A stretch of 7,377 nt of DNA, from contig JAILDS010000316.1 in assembly GCA_024689165.1 (NCBI GenBank), positions 1-7,377 on the forward strand, written 5' to 3'. Origin of the DNA: Clostridia bacterium. GTDB taxonomy: Bacteria > Bacillota > Clostridia > Oscillospirales > Acutalibacteraceae. Shown here piece by piece: positions 1 through 7,283 of this stretch. The translations under genes and the position numbers were made by a program. Position 1 is the stretch's first letter, and every line of letters begins with the position of its first letter. A model generated the notes under the pieces. That model had not been told where the DNA came from and did not search any database. It saw only the letters and a program-made list of their open reading frames with translations.

Positions 1-2285
1 GGCAGGACTATGAAGCACGGTTCCCCGCGCAGGCTCTCTATCGTCGCGGCGAAGCCCTCCGCGGTCCATTCCGCGCCGACGGAGAAGCCGCCCTCCGCGA
101 ACAGGCGGAAGGCGACGGGCAGCCCGTCAGAAGCCGGGAACAGGCGCAGAAGCCCCTCGTGGCTCTGCAGCAGGCTTTCCTGCAGCGCCATGGCGACGAT
201 TGGTTCCGTCTCAAAGTCGAAATGGACGAAATCGTCGGAACGCACGGCGCATTTTTCCTTCGTCTCAACGTTTTCGTAATTATAGAACGCCGGGGCGTCC
301 CTTCTGAGAGTGCCGACCTCCCCGTCCTCCGCGTTCATCCCGTTCGGGAAGCCCTGGAAGTTGGAGAGCATGGCGCGGACGGCTTCAGTCATCTCCGCAC
401 CCATGCCCATCCTCGCGAGGAATATGGGCAGCATGTTCCAGTGGCCGGTCTGCTCGCCGGTGCGGTGCAGCAGGAGCTGGTTTTCCAGCGCGTCCCAGAG
501 GGGCGTGCCGCGGTCCCTGAGTCCGATGAGACCTGAGGGGTACAGGGGACTGAGCTCCACGTCCGGGAATGCCTCGATCTCCGGCTCGACGGCGGGGTCG
601 CCGAAGCCGTGGCGCACCGGCGCGCCGTCCTTCATTCCGACGGCGAAAACACGGTCGCCTTGGGCCTTCCGCCCCTTGCCGACCCCGAACGAGATTCGCT
701 CGCCGTCCCAGTCCTCCGGGACGCGCATGGGCAGCAGGATCGGCTCCGGCAGGCGCTCCAGCGCGTCGGCGAGCTCGGAGCGCAGCGGCTCCTCCGCATA
801 GGGCAGCAGGACCGGGAACAGGGTCCTTATCATCGTCAGGTCGGTGCAGGCGTCGTCAAGCGTCTCGTTTGATTCGTAGGCGGAGGTGCCGTGCAGGTGG
901 TAAAGCCCGTCCGGGCCCTCTTCGAGCATATCGAGATAAAACCGCGCGACGCCGAACATGAACGGCAGCGCGGTGCTGCGCAGGAACTCGGAGTCGCCGG
1001 TGAAGCGCCAGTGGCGCCAGAGGTGCATGGCGACCTGCGCGCCGGGGCTGCAGTTCATATAGTGGTACTCCGCGCCGCGGCCGTACCTGTCCGTCACGTC
1101 GTGGAGGAAGATCCCCCTTTTGCCCTTGACGAGCTCCGCGTAGGCGCGGTTTTTCTCCATGCCGTTCCTGCGCAGGGCGAAATAGTTCTCCGCCAGCTCG
1201 CCGTGCCCGGCGGCGTCCAGCGGCAGGTACATGTGCTGTTCGTTGTAGTGGAAATAGTAGTTCCAGGGGATATAGTCGTGGTAAAACCCCCACAGCCCGC
1301 TCGTGAAATGCGGCGGGTACGCGCCGCGGCTCTCGCTGTTCATATAGTAGAGGTAAAGATACCAGATGTTTTCAAGATAGTCGTCCGGCAGGGTGATGAA
1401 GGAGCGTTCCCAGAACTCTGCCCAGGCGGCGCGGTGCTCTTCGAACAGCGCCGATACTCCCTTCGTCTGCGCTTCGTCCAGCGCGTACCGGCAGGCTTCT
1501 TCGGCTTCGGCGCAGGTACCGCCGGTCTTTACGGTCCATATGAGCGTAAGATCGTGCCTCGGCGCGTTTTTCAGAGAAAGCGCTGCGGTATGGCTGTTCA
1601 GCGTCCCGGAAAACAGCGGCTTTTCATCGGAAATGAAACGCAGGGCGATGCAGAACTTAGTGGGCTCCAGCTCCTGGGTTATGAAAAGGTCCGCGCCGTC
1701 GGCATAAGCCCGGGTCCCGCCAAGAGAGGTCTCAGGCGCGGGCTTCTGCATGGCGTACCACCGCCACAGGGTGCGGCTGCCCCAGCGCGACAAACGTATC
1801 TGAGGCGCTTCGCCCTCTGCGGACTCAAGGACGCATGAAAGGACCGTTGCGCCGTTTTCGGCGAAGGCGCGGGCGCTTACGGACCCGAACGGGGTGACGC
1901 TGTCGAGCGTAGCGGAGGCATCCGCAAGGGACAGCCTCGCGGCGAAGGAGCTCTGATAAAGGTTTTCGAAAGCCGGGCTGTTCAGCCGCAGGACTATCTC
2001 CCCGCCGTGTTTGACGCAGGTGAGCTCCTCTTCATGGCCGGAGCAGTAGCACTCGTCGTTCCACGTGACGCCCGCCGGCGCGTCCTGCCACAGGTCGCAT
2101 TTGTTGATATGTACGTGTATGCCGTCCTTTTCGAGCCACAGCAGCGAGCCGGTGTCGCCGTCCCCGATGGGGATCCCGGAGGTCGGTCTGTTTTCCGGAG
2201 CGCCGAAAAACAGGTCGTGCCCCGGCAGCCGCAGGGCGGTCCGATTCAGCCAGCGTTTGTTCTTCACGTCGTAACAGGTCTTCAT
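1..2285 (-). CDS. GH95-like glycoside hydrolase, C-terminus beyond window edge
   Basis: An open frame of 761 codons runs from the ATG at 2285 off the left edge with no stop. Residues 39-50 (PIGDGDTGSLLW) match the 'PIGNGxLGAMVWG' entry motif of the N-terminal beta domain of GH95-type enzymes. An (alpha/alpha)-barrel-like region follows, with WNYYFHYNEQHMY at 341-353 where GH95 has N-x-N-x-x-M-N-Y-W, ELSPLYPSG at 577-585 (family H-L-S-x-L-Y-P-G), and TGHWNMLPIFLARMG from 613 (family GWSxxWxxxxxARLG). LLQSHEGLLRLFPA from 705 and GGFSV then EW near 740 match the C-terminal GH95 signature, so only some tens of residues should be missing. GH95 members are inverting alpha-L-fucosidases or galactosidases, but the substrate here is unknown. 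The first Asn of NxN is His346 and the DGNFG motif reads DFETE (690-694), so activity may differ. There is no signal peptide, so a cytoplasmic site is inferred. It is the last visible gene of a three-gene operon. Family-level placement is fairly firm; specificity is not. Confidence 0.85.
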   Translation of the reverse strand, partial: MKTCYDVKNKRWLNRTALRLPGHDLFFGAPENRPTSGIPIGDGDTGSLLWLEKDGIHVHINKCDLWQDAPAGVTWNDECYCSGHEEELTCVKHGGEIVLRLNSPAFENLYQSSFAARLSLADASATLDSVTPFGSVSARAFAENGATVLSCVLESAEGEAPQIRLSRWGSRTLWRWYAMQKPAPETSLGGTRAYADGADLFITQELEPTKFCIALRFISDEKPLFSGTLNSHTAALSLKNAPRHDLTLIWTVKTGGTCAEAEEACRYALDEAQTKGVSALFEEHRAAWAEFWERSFITLPDDYLENIWYLYLYYMNSESRGAYPPHFTSGLWGFYHDYIPWNYYFHYNEQHMYLPLDAAGHGELAENYFALRRNGMEKNRAYAELVKGKRGIFLHDVTDRYGRGAEYHYMNCSPGAQVAMHLWRHWRFTGDSEFLRSTALPFMFGVARFYLDMLEEGPDGLYHLHGTSAYESNETLDDACTDLTMIRTLFPVLLPYAEEPLRSELADALERLPEPILLPMRVPEDWDGERISFGVGKGRKAQGDRVFAVGMKDGAPVRHGFGDPAVEPEIEAFPDVELSPLYPSGLIGLRDRGTPLWDALENQLLLHRTGEQTGHWNMLPIFLARMGMGAEMTEAVRAMLSNFQGFPNGMNAEDGEVGTLRRDAPAFYNYENVETKEKCAVRSDDFVHFDFETEPIVAMALQESLLQSHEGLLRLFPASDGLPVAFRLFAEGGFSVGAEWTAEGFAATIESLRGEPCFIVL

Positions 2286-2291
2286 ATGCCG

Positions 2292-2298
2292 CTCCTTT
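2292..2298 (-). promoter_or_regulatory. Ribosome binding site of the GH95-like gene
   Basis: AAAGGAG lies six bases before the ATG at 2285 and overlaps the TGA stop of the gene upstream (2298-2300). This supports the chosen start and suggests translational coupling. Confidence 0.8.
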
Positions 2299-3971
2299 CA
2301 GCGGATACTCAGCAGGAGCCATTCTCCCGCGCCGAGGGTCACGGCGTATTTCCCGCCGCTTTCGGAAAGAATCCCGTCCCCGGCTGCCATGGTCACTTGC
2401 GCGCCGGGAGCCGCCTGCTCGATAAAAGCGGTGACTGCAGCCTCGGGCAGCTTCACGTCCGGCATGAAGCCGTCGTGGAACACGCCGTCGTTGTTCATCA
2501 CAAGTACCAGCCAGCCGTCCGTAGTCCTGTTGTACGCGGCGAACAGCCCGCCGCCGAAACGGCAGGGCAGCAGCCCGTCCAGCCGACGGTCCGCCTCCTC
2601 TACGGTGACGGCGTTGGGATGCCTTTGGGCGAACGTCGGGTCGCCGGTCGGGTCGATGAGCATGTCGTAACGGGAAAGGGCGGGCGAGTCCTCGTAAACG
2701 ATATCGACCGCCCCGGGCAGGCCGCCGTTTTTGATGACGTGGCCCATGTTGCCGTTTTTTCCGGCCGTACCGAAGACGGCGGCCATCGTTTCCCTGAAAG
2801 CGCGTTCCGCGTTTGCTGCGGCGGACTCCGGGAGATATGAGAACATGTACCCCGGGTAACAGTCTCCGAAGGTGACGTCGAACATCGGCACGTCCGCCGG
2901 CAGCACCACGGCAACCGGGACGAACGGCACGCCCGGGTCCGGGAATTTCTCCGCGAAGCGAAGGAAATCCCGCTTCTCCTCACCGTACGGGCTGAGCTCC
3001 GCCGTGATCAGGCTGCGGAAGGTATTGCAGACGCCGTACTCCTCGGCAATGTATTCCGCGCCGGAAAAATAAGCCAGACGCCACGCCCGCCGCAGCAGCG
3101 AAAGCGAGCTCCCGCCGAGCTCGCGCCGACTCAGCGGCAGCTCCGCCCCGTTCGCGCGGCGGAACAGGTCTTCGTTCCATTCGTCCTGGACTTCGCCCAG
3201 AGAGAAGGGGATAGTAAAGCCGAAGTCTTTCGTATCCTGCCAGCACTCGTAGTAGATGCCCCACGGTACGCCCGCCGATCGCGCCGCGCCGCGGGTGAGC
3301 GCGAGCTGCGCGCGCATGTTCGGGATCTGCCAGCCGACCTCGGGCATAAGGCGCTTCGCGCCGAAGGCGAGCTCGGTGCGCGGCGCCATCAGGTAGCTGT
3401 CGGCGGGGAACAGGAGCCCGCCGGTTTCCTTAGCCCGCCGCGCGTACAGCGCCTCTGCGGCTTTTGTGAAGGACTCCGGCCCGTCGGAGAGCGGCATGTT
3501 ACGCCAATCTTCGGCAGGATATGCCTCCAGATAAAGCGGCAGCTCTGCCGAAACGACCCTGTCCCAGACGCGGTTTCGTTCCTCCGGGTCGCGTGGGTCT
3601 TTACCCTCGCGGTCGAAGAGCTCGGCGATGCGCTTTTCGTCGCTGCACAGGTTTGACGCCCACTCATGCATCTGGAAGCCCCAGAAGTTTTCTCCGAGGG
3701 TCATTTTCAGACGATCAAGGAGCGTTTCGTCATATGGATAGTTCTTCGGGTAACCTAATCCGCCCTGCAGCCGGTCGATGTAGAACGGGCAGCGCAGCTC
3801 GTTCAGCAGAGTATCGAGCGCGCCGCCGGGGGCTGCGGCGGTATTGAAATCGAAGGGCGGCGCAAAATCGGGCTTGTGCATCAGCTTCAGCCCGTCGCCG
3901 CCGCGCCATAATGAGCTTTTGAGCAGCGCGGGGAATACGTCCGGGGCGTAGGTGTGTATGAACGTCAGCAT
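2298..3971 (-). CDS. Unrecognised 557-aa protein, possible TIM-barrel glycosidase
   Basis: I do not recognise the family. Residues 1-345 have the look of a (beta/alpha)8 barrel: FYIDR (63-67), FWGFQMHEW (96-104), LLFPADSYL (186-194), EVGWQIPNMRAQLALTRGAAR (211-231), VPWGIYYECW (235-244) and AEYIAEEYG (305-313). Short strands ending in acidic and aromatic residues are typical of glycosidase barrels, and Glu103, Glu242, Glu306 and Glu310/311 are candidate catalytic acids. Residues 350-440 (VPVAVVLPAD, YDMLIDPTG) resemble a flavodoxin-like or amidotransferase-like domain of the kind that follows some barrel glycosidases such as GH42. Residues 473-557 look like a closing beta-sandwich (GGLFAAYN, GWLVLVMNNDGV, EWLLLSIR). 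No signal peptide is visible. The ATG overlaps the stop of the PHP gene in ATGCTGA (3965-3971), and a GH95-like gene follows after 12 bases, so a role in carbohydrate breakdown is inferred from context. The existence of the gene is secure; its function is a guess. Confidence 0.85.
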   Translation of the reverse strand: MLTFIHTYAPDVFPALLKSSLWRGGDGLKLMHKPDFAPPFDFNTAAAPGGALDTLLNELRCPFYIDRLQGGLGYPKNYPYDETLLDRLKMTLGENFWGFQMHEWASNLCSDEKRIAELFDREGKDPRDPEERNRVWDRVVSAELPLYLEAYPAEDWRNMPLSDGPESFTKAAEALYARRAKETGGLLFPADSYLMAPRTELAFGAKRLMPEVGWQIPNMRAQLALTRGAARSAGVPWGIYYECWQDTKDFGFTIPFSLGEVQDEWNEDLFRRANGAELPLSRRELGGSSLSLLRRAWRLAYFSGAEYIAEEYGVCNTFRSLITAELSPYGEEKRDFLRFAEKFPDPGVPFVPVAVVLPADVPMFDVTFGDCYPGYMFSYLPESAAANAERAFRETMAAVFGTAGKNGNMGHVIKNGGLPGAVDIVYEDSPALSRYDMLIDPTGDPTFAQRHPNAVTVEEADRRLDGLLPCRFGGGLFAAYNRTTDGWLVLVMNNDGVFHDGFMPDVKLPEAAVTAFIEQAAPGAQVTMAAGDGILSESGGKYAVTLGAGEWLLLSIR

Positions 3972-5347
3972 GAGCGCGCCTCCTCCGTGTTTCTGCCGAA
4001 AAACCGGTCGGTAAAGCGCTTTACCCTGCCGGAAAGCCGCCCGAGCAGCGCGAGAGACTCATCGTCTCCGAGGTACGCATCGCGCATCAGGCGGCCCTCC
4101 TCGAAGCAGAGCTCGTCGTGGCGCGGAAAGTAGTTGTCCAGCAGAAAAAGGACGTACTTCGTCATACGGTAACCGGCGACGACGTGCTCCGGCGCGTTCT
4201 CATAGCTTTCCACCGCGGCGGTACAGCCGTTTGAAAGCGCCTCTGCAAAGCCCTCGAGCGTGGGCGACAGAGCAAGAACGACGGAATACGCCCGGTTGAA
4301 GCAGCTTTCGTAATCCCAGTTGTAGTTGCGGCGATGGGCGTCGTCCGCGCCGAGCGGGGAAATGAATATGCCCTCCGCGCGCAGGTCGTTCCAGAACGCG
4401 GCCTGCATGTTCGCGTCCCGGCAGCCGGGCTCCTGCCCGTGAAGTATCTCCGCGCCGTCGTATATTTTTTCCCGCGCCATGTATCGGAAAACGTCGTCCC
4501 TGGTATTGTGCGCGTCCCATTCCCAGAACGGGTGGGCGAGTATCGCGACGCCTCCGCGCTCGTGTATCCTGTCCGCTATCCATTTGCGCCAGGCGAAGTC
4601 CATAGGTTCGACCCCGTCCGGGAGCTTTCCCTCCGCCTGCCGTGCGGCAGAAGCGACCTCCTCCGCGCATCTCTGCTCGTTTTCGTGATACCAGCGGTCC
4701 AGCCCGACGCCGCCCGGGAACACAGCGCCGATATTGACGGCGTGGATATAGGCGTTGGGGATGTGGACCTCCTCGCCGGGAAACAGCGCGATGTCGCAGG
4801 GGATACGCCCGGCGGCCTCTATTGCCAGCATGGAACCGTCGATCAGGTGATGGTCCGTTACGGCGAGGAAATCAAAGCCGGCCTTGCGGTACGTCGCCGC
4901 AGCGAGGAACGGGTCCTCATGCCCGTCGACCGAGGTGCAGACGTGGCAGTGCGTATTGCCTCGCATCGGCGTGCGGCGGTACAGGTCGTCCGCGGCGCAG
5001 AATATGCGAAAATCGTTCAGCGCCCGCCATTCCCCGTTTCCATCCCGTTCCGCCAGACGGAAGGTGTATATCTGCTCGCGCCGCAGCGTCCGTGCAAAAC
5101 GCAGCGTTCCGGAGTCGTCCGCGACTATCTCCGCCGTTTCGTAACGCCGCCAGTCGCTGATATCGAGAAGCAGGGCGGAATTGTTCTCCTCCTGCCCGAT
5201 AAAAGCGATAAGATAGCTCTGCCCGGGCGTCAGACGCGTTTCCATACCCAGCCCGCGCGCGGTGAACTCCGTGCTCGCGCCGAGCCTGACGACCTGCGGA
5301 ACAATCTCATAATCGCAGAGGGAGACCGTAAGGTTGGCGATCTGCAT
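3965..5347 (-). CDS. PHP-domain metallohydrolase, CehA/McbA type
   Basis: A 460-residue protein with the metal-binding motifs of the PHP fold in order: RGNTHCH (129-135; His133, His135), VTDHH (163-167; Asp165, His166, His167), PGEEVH (190-195; Glu192/193), H202, AILAHPF (268-274; His272), AEILHG (299-304), and GADDAH (333-338; Asp336, His338). The full motif set implies an active di- or tri-metal hydrolase. Residues 1-120 are a separate beta-rich domain, and 375-460 are mostly helical. PHP enzymes cleave phosphoesters or, in the CehA/McbA group, carbamate and other ester bonds; the substrate here is unknown. There is no signal peptide. The ATG at 5347 was chosen because GGGGAG lies nine bases upstream. 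The frame stays open further upstream to 5470, but those codons overlap the promoter. It is the first gene of an operon with two glycosidase-like genes, so its substrate is probably a modified sugar or glycoside. The PHP call is strong; the subgroup is moderate. Confidence 0.9.
   Translation of the reverse strand: MQIANLTVSLCDYEIVPQVVRLGASTEFTARGLGMETRLTPGQSYLIAFIGQEENNSALLLDISDWRRYETAEIVADDSGTLRFARTLRREQIYTFRLAERDGNGEWRALNDFRIFCAADDLYRRTPMRGNTHCHVCTSVDGHEDPFLAAATYRKAGFDFLAVTDHHLIDGSMLAIEAAGRIPCDIALFPGEEVHIPNAYIHAVNIGAVFPGGVGLDRWYHENEQRCAEEVASAARQAEGKLPDGVEPMDFAWRKWIADRIHERGGVAILAHPFWEWDAHNTRDDVFRYMAREKIYDGAEILHGQEPGCRDANMQAAFWNDLRAEGIFISPLGADDAHRRNYNWDYESCFNRAYSVVLALSPTLEGFAEALSNGCTAAVESYENAPEHVVAGYRMTKYVLFLLDNYFPRHDELCFEEGRLMRDAYLGDDESLALLGRLSGRVKRFTDRFFGRNTEEARSC
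3979..3986 (-). promoter_or_regulatory. Ribosome binding site of the 557-aa protein gene
   Basis: GGAGGAGG sits seven bases before the ATG at 3971, inside the 3' end of the PHP gene. It is nearly ideal and fixes the start even though the two genes overlap. Confidence 0.85.
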
Positions 5348-5356
5348 GCGTATCAA

Positions 5357-5362
5357 CTCCCC
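5357..5362 (-). promoter_or_regulatory. Ribosome binding site of the PHP gene
   Basis: GGGGAG lies nine bases before the ATG at 5347. It decides the start against in-frame upstream ATGs at 5398 and 5470. Confidence 0.7.
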
Positions 5363-5386
5363 GTGTTTTTCATTACCGTTATCAGC

Positions 5387-5414
5387 ATTATAAACCATTC
5401 CCGCGGTTTTGCAA
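5387..5414 (-). promoter_or_regulatory. Sigma-70-type promoter of the leftward operon
   Basis: Read on the minus strand, TTGCAA (5414-5409) is followed after 16 bases by a perfect TATAAT (5392-5387). Transcription would start near 5380, leaving a leader of about 30 bases before the PHP ATG. A 5-bp inverted repeat, AAACC/GGTTT, at 5392-5396 and 5405-5409 lies across the spacer and could be an operator half-site pair, but its arms are short. Confidence 0.7.
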
Positions 5415-5463
5415 TACTGTACCGTCCGCCTGCCCGCGCTGCGAATATAGTCACAAGTGATTA

Positions 5464-5493
5464 TATACAAGCCTGCAAAAAATATGCTATACT
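5464..5493 (+). promoter_or_regulatory. Extended -10 promoter of the 7TM sensor gene
   Basis: TGCTATACT (5485-5493) is an extended -10 element (TGn followed by TATACT). TATACA (5464-5469) matches the -35 consensus at four of six positions with an 18-base spacer. The predicted transcript begins near 5500, about 60 bases before the GTG at 5559. The promoter is divergent from that of the leftward operon. Confidence 0.6.
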
Positions 5494-5543
5494 GATAAGC
5501 TGCACAGAATACAATGGGATCGTTTCATCATGCGCCGGGGCGG

Positions 5544-5551
5544 AAGGGAGG
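5544..5551 (+). promoter_or_regulatory. Ribosome binding site selecting a GTG start
   Basis: AAGGGAGG ends seven bases before the GTG at 5559, an ideal spacing. The in-frame ATG at 5514 has no purine-rich sequence in front of it, so GTG is preferred. Confidence 0.85.
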
Positions 5552-5558
5552 AAACTCG

Positions 5559-7283
5559 GTGGATTTCGATAAAAACTCCTTAAAAAGGCTGCTGTCGTAT
5601 CTTATACCTCTGACTGTTGCCGAATTGCTCAATAATATCAATTTACGGACGCCCTGGATCGGCAGCTTGAATAAATCTTTTCCGATGAGCCTGGGCGTTG
5701 TTTCTGCGGTCATAATACAGACCGTCTATATACACTGGTGTTTCAGCGTCCGCAGAAGGTTTCCGCAGAAGCAGATGAGGCTGGACATCACGCTGTTTGC
5801 AGCCGCGTTCATACTTCTGAGCGTCCTTCGCCCGATCAAATACAGCTTTGTCGTCCCCGGCAGCACAGCAGCCCGGTACATATGGTACGCTTATTATATA
5901 CCCCTGACCTTCGGTCCCGCTTTCATGCTGCATGCCTCCATGTTTTTCGGCAGACCCGACGGGTACAGAGTTTCTTCAAAATGGTACTGGTACTTACTTC
6001 CGCCCGCTCTGATCTCCTCAGGGATCATGACCAACGACCTGCACCGGCTCGCTTTCAGGTTCGACCCGTGGTCCGGCGAATGGGAAGCCGGCTATACCTA
6101 CGGCCCGCTCTATTATATCGCGGCAGGCTGGATCGTTCTGAATCTGCTCGGAGTCATCGCGCTGGCGGTAAGGTCCACCTTCAAACGCCGGAATTTCAGG
6201 GCGCTGTGGTTTCCGGCGGCGGTCCTGGCAGTATTGGGACTCTACCATTTTATTTACGTCTATGTCGGCAGGTTCGGATTTATTCTTCAGCGGGCGTTCG
6301 TTTTCAACGATTTCATATGCGTCGGCAGTATGGCTTTATGGGAGAGCTTCGTGACAGCGCAGGTCATCGTTTCGAACAGGGACTATCCCGCGATCTTTTC
6401 CGCATCCTCGCTCAACGCCGGCCTCGCCGACCGGGATTTTACGGTGCGGCAGGTCTCCTCACGGGGCGTTTCCCCCTCGCCGGAACAGCTCAGAGCCGCT
6501 GCCGGCGGCGAGCTCCTGATAGAAAACGGCGAGCTGCTGCTGAAGGCCCGGGCTGTGCGCGGAGGCTGGTTCTACTGGACGGAGGACAGGACGGAGCTCA
6601 ACCGTATGAAAGAGATGCTCGCCGATACCGCCGACTATCTGGAAGAGGAAAACGACATGCTCCGCCTGACGGCGCAGATAGAGGAGGAACGTCGGAAAAC
6701 CTCCGAGAAAACAAAGCTGTACGACCGCGTTACTGAGTCGATAAGTCCCCAGCTCGACTCTCTATCGGTCTTACTGGACGACCCGGCGGAGGATGACGCC
6801 GCCTTCCGCGGGAAGATGCAGACCGCGGGCGTGCTCGTCGCCTATATCAAGCGGCGCGGCAATCTGCTGCTGCTTGCCGACTCGCAGAGCTTTTTTTCAG
6901 GCGAGGAGCTGGGCCTTTGCTTCGAGGAATCCGTAAAAGCGCTGCGCAGGGCGGACGTGCGCTGCGAATACGCGTACGTACCGGGTTTTACCATCCGGGC
7001 GCAGGACGCGATCCTGATGTACGAAGCGTTCGAGAAGGCGGTCGAAAGGGCGCTGCCGACGCTTGAGGAGCTGAGACTGTCTCTGCGCTGCGGAAGAAAC
7101 GGCTGCGCGGCGCTGGAGCTGAACGCGCTCTGCTGCGCGCCGCCTCCGACGGAGGATGAGCTTGAAGCCCTGCGCAGGTGCTTCGATAATGTCGTATACT
7201 CATCCGAAGGCTGCCGGCACAGCCTGATGCTTGAGGCGGAGACCGCAGGAACCACGCGGGAGGTGACGCAATGCTCACCCTGA
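5559..7283 (+). CDS. 7TM histidine-kinase-like receptor, probable pseudokinase
   Basis: A 574-residue protein starting at GTG. Seven hydrophobic segments lie at about 43-64, 77-95, 107-130, 142-158, 181-204, 215-235 and 248-271. Basic loops at 65-74, 131-141 and 205-214 place the N-terminus outside and the C-terminus inside. NDLHRLAFRF (159-168) and YTYGPLYY (179-186) are typical of the histidine kinase N-terminal 7TM domain. Residues 278-342 resemble a reduced PAS domain ending in RGGWFYWTED, and 343-388 form a charged coiled coil. The segment from 383 (EKTKLYDRVTESISPQL) aligns with the DHp H-box of DesK-type kinases (HDxVxxxL), but the phosphoacceptor His is Tyr388. In the following ATPase-like region, EAFEKAVERA (489-498) sits where the N-box would be, with Lys493 for Asn and Arg497 for His, and no G1 or G2 glycine boxes are visible. 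It therefore probably signals without autophosphorylation. It is the first gene of the rightward unit and overlaps the next gene by 13 bases. The ligand is unknown. Confidence 0.85.
   Translation: MDFDKNSLKRLLSYLIPLTVAELLNNINLRTPWIGSLNKSFPMSLGVVSAVIIQTVYIHWCFSVRRRFPQKQMRLDITLFAAAFILLSVLRPIKYSFVVPGSTAARYIWYAYYIPLTFGPAFMLHASMFFGRPDGYRVSSKWYWYLLPPALISSGIMTNDLHRLAFRFDPWSGEWEAGYTYGPLYYIAAGWIVLNLLGVIALAVRSTFKRRNFRALWFPAAVLAVLGLYHFIYVYVGRFGFILQRAFVFNDFICVGSMALWESFVTAQVIVSNRDYPAIFSASSLNAGLADRDFTVRQVSSRGVSPSPEQLRAAAGGELLIENGELLLKARAVRGGWFYWTEDRTELNRMKEMLADTADYLEEENDMLRLTAQIEEERRKTSEKTKLYDRVTESISPQLDSLSVLLDDPAEDDAAFRGKMQTAGVLVAYIKRRGNLLLLADSQSFFSGEELGLCFEESVKALRRADVRCEYAYVPGFTIRAQDAILMYEAFEKAVERALPTLEELRLSLRCGRNGCAALELNALCCAPPPTEDELEALRRCFDNVVYSSEGCRHSLMLEAETAGTTREVTQCSP
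7258..7266 (+). promoter_or_regulatory. Ribosome binding site of the downstream membrane gene
   Basis: GGGAGGTGA, close to a full anti-Shine-Dalgarno match, lies just before the ATG at 7271 and within the coding region of the 7TM gene. It supports a real overlapping gene and coupled translation. Confidence 0.8.

Larger units (their letters stand above)
5348..5558. other. Divergent intergenic region
   Basis: These 211 bases separate the two operons and contain both promoters and both leaders. Base composition is richer in A and T than in the flanking genes. I see no small RNA, riboswitch-like fold or terminator in it. The ATG at 5514, which could extend the 7TM gene, has no ribosome binding site and falls in its leader. 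Confidence 0.7.

Noticed and set aside
891..1838. Open frame of 315 codons on the plus strand opposite the GH95-like gene
   Set aside because: Its low-complexity Val, Arg and Ala rich product is the complement of GH95 coding sequence and shows no family motif.
2007..2840. Open frame of 277 codons on the plus strand spanning the junction of the two glycosidase-like genes
   Set aside because: It is antisense to two well-supported genes with their own ribosome binding sites, and its product is not recognisable.
5348..5470. Longer N-terminus for the PHP protein
   Set aside because: The extra codons overlap the -35 and -10 elements of the operon promoter, and the ATG at 5347 has a ribosome binding site.
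5514..5558. Upstream ATG start that would lengthen the 7TM protein by 15 residues
   Set aside because: There is no ribosome binding site before it, whereas the GTG at 5559 has an excellent one at ideal spacing.
4334..5572. Open frame of 412 codons on the plus strand opposite the PHP gene
   Set aside because: It lies antisense to a gene with clear PHP motifs, has no recognisable domain, and covers both promoters. Long antisense frames are expected where third positions are GC-rich.
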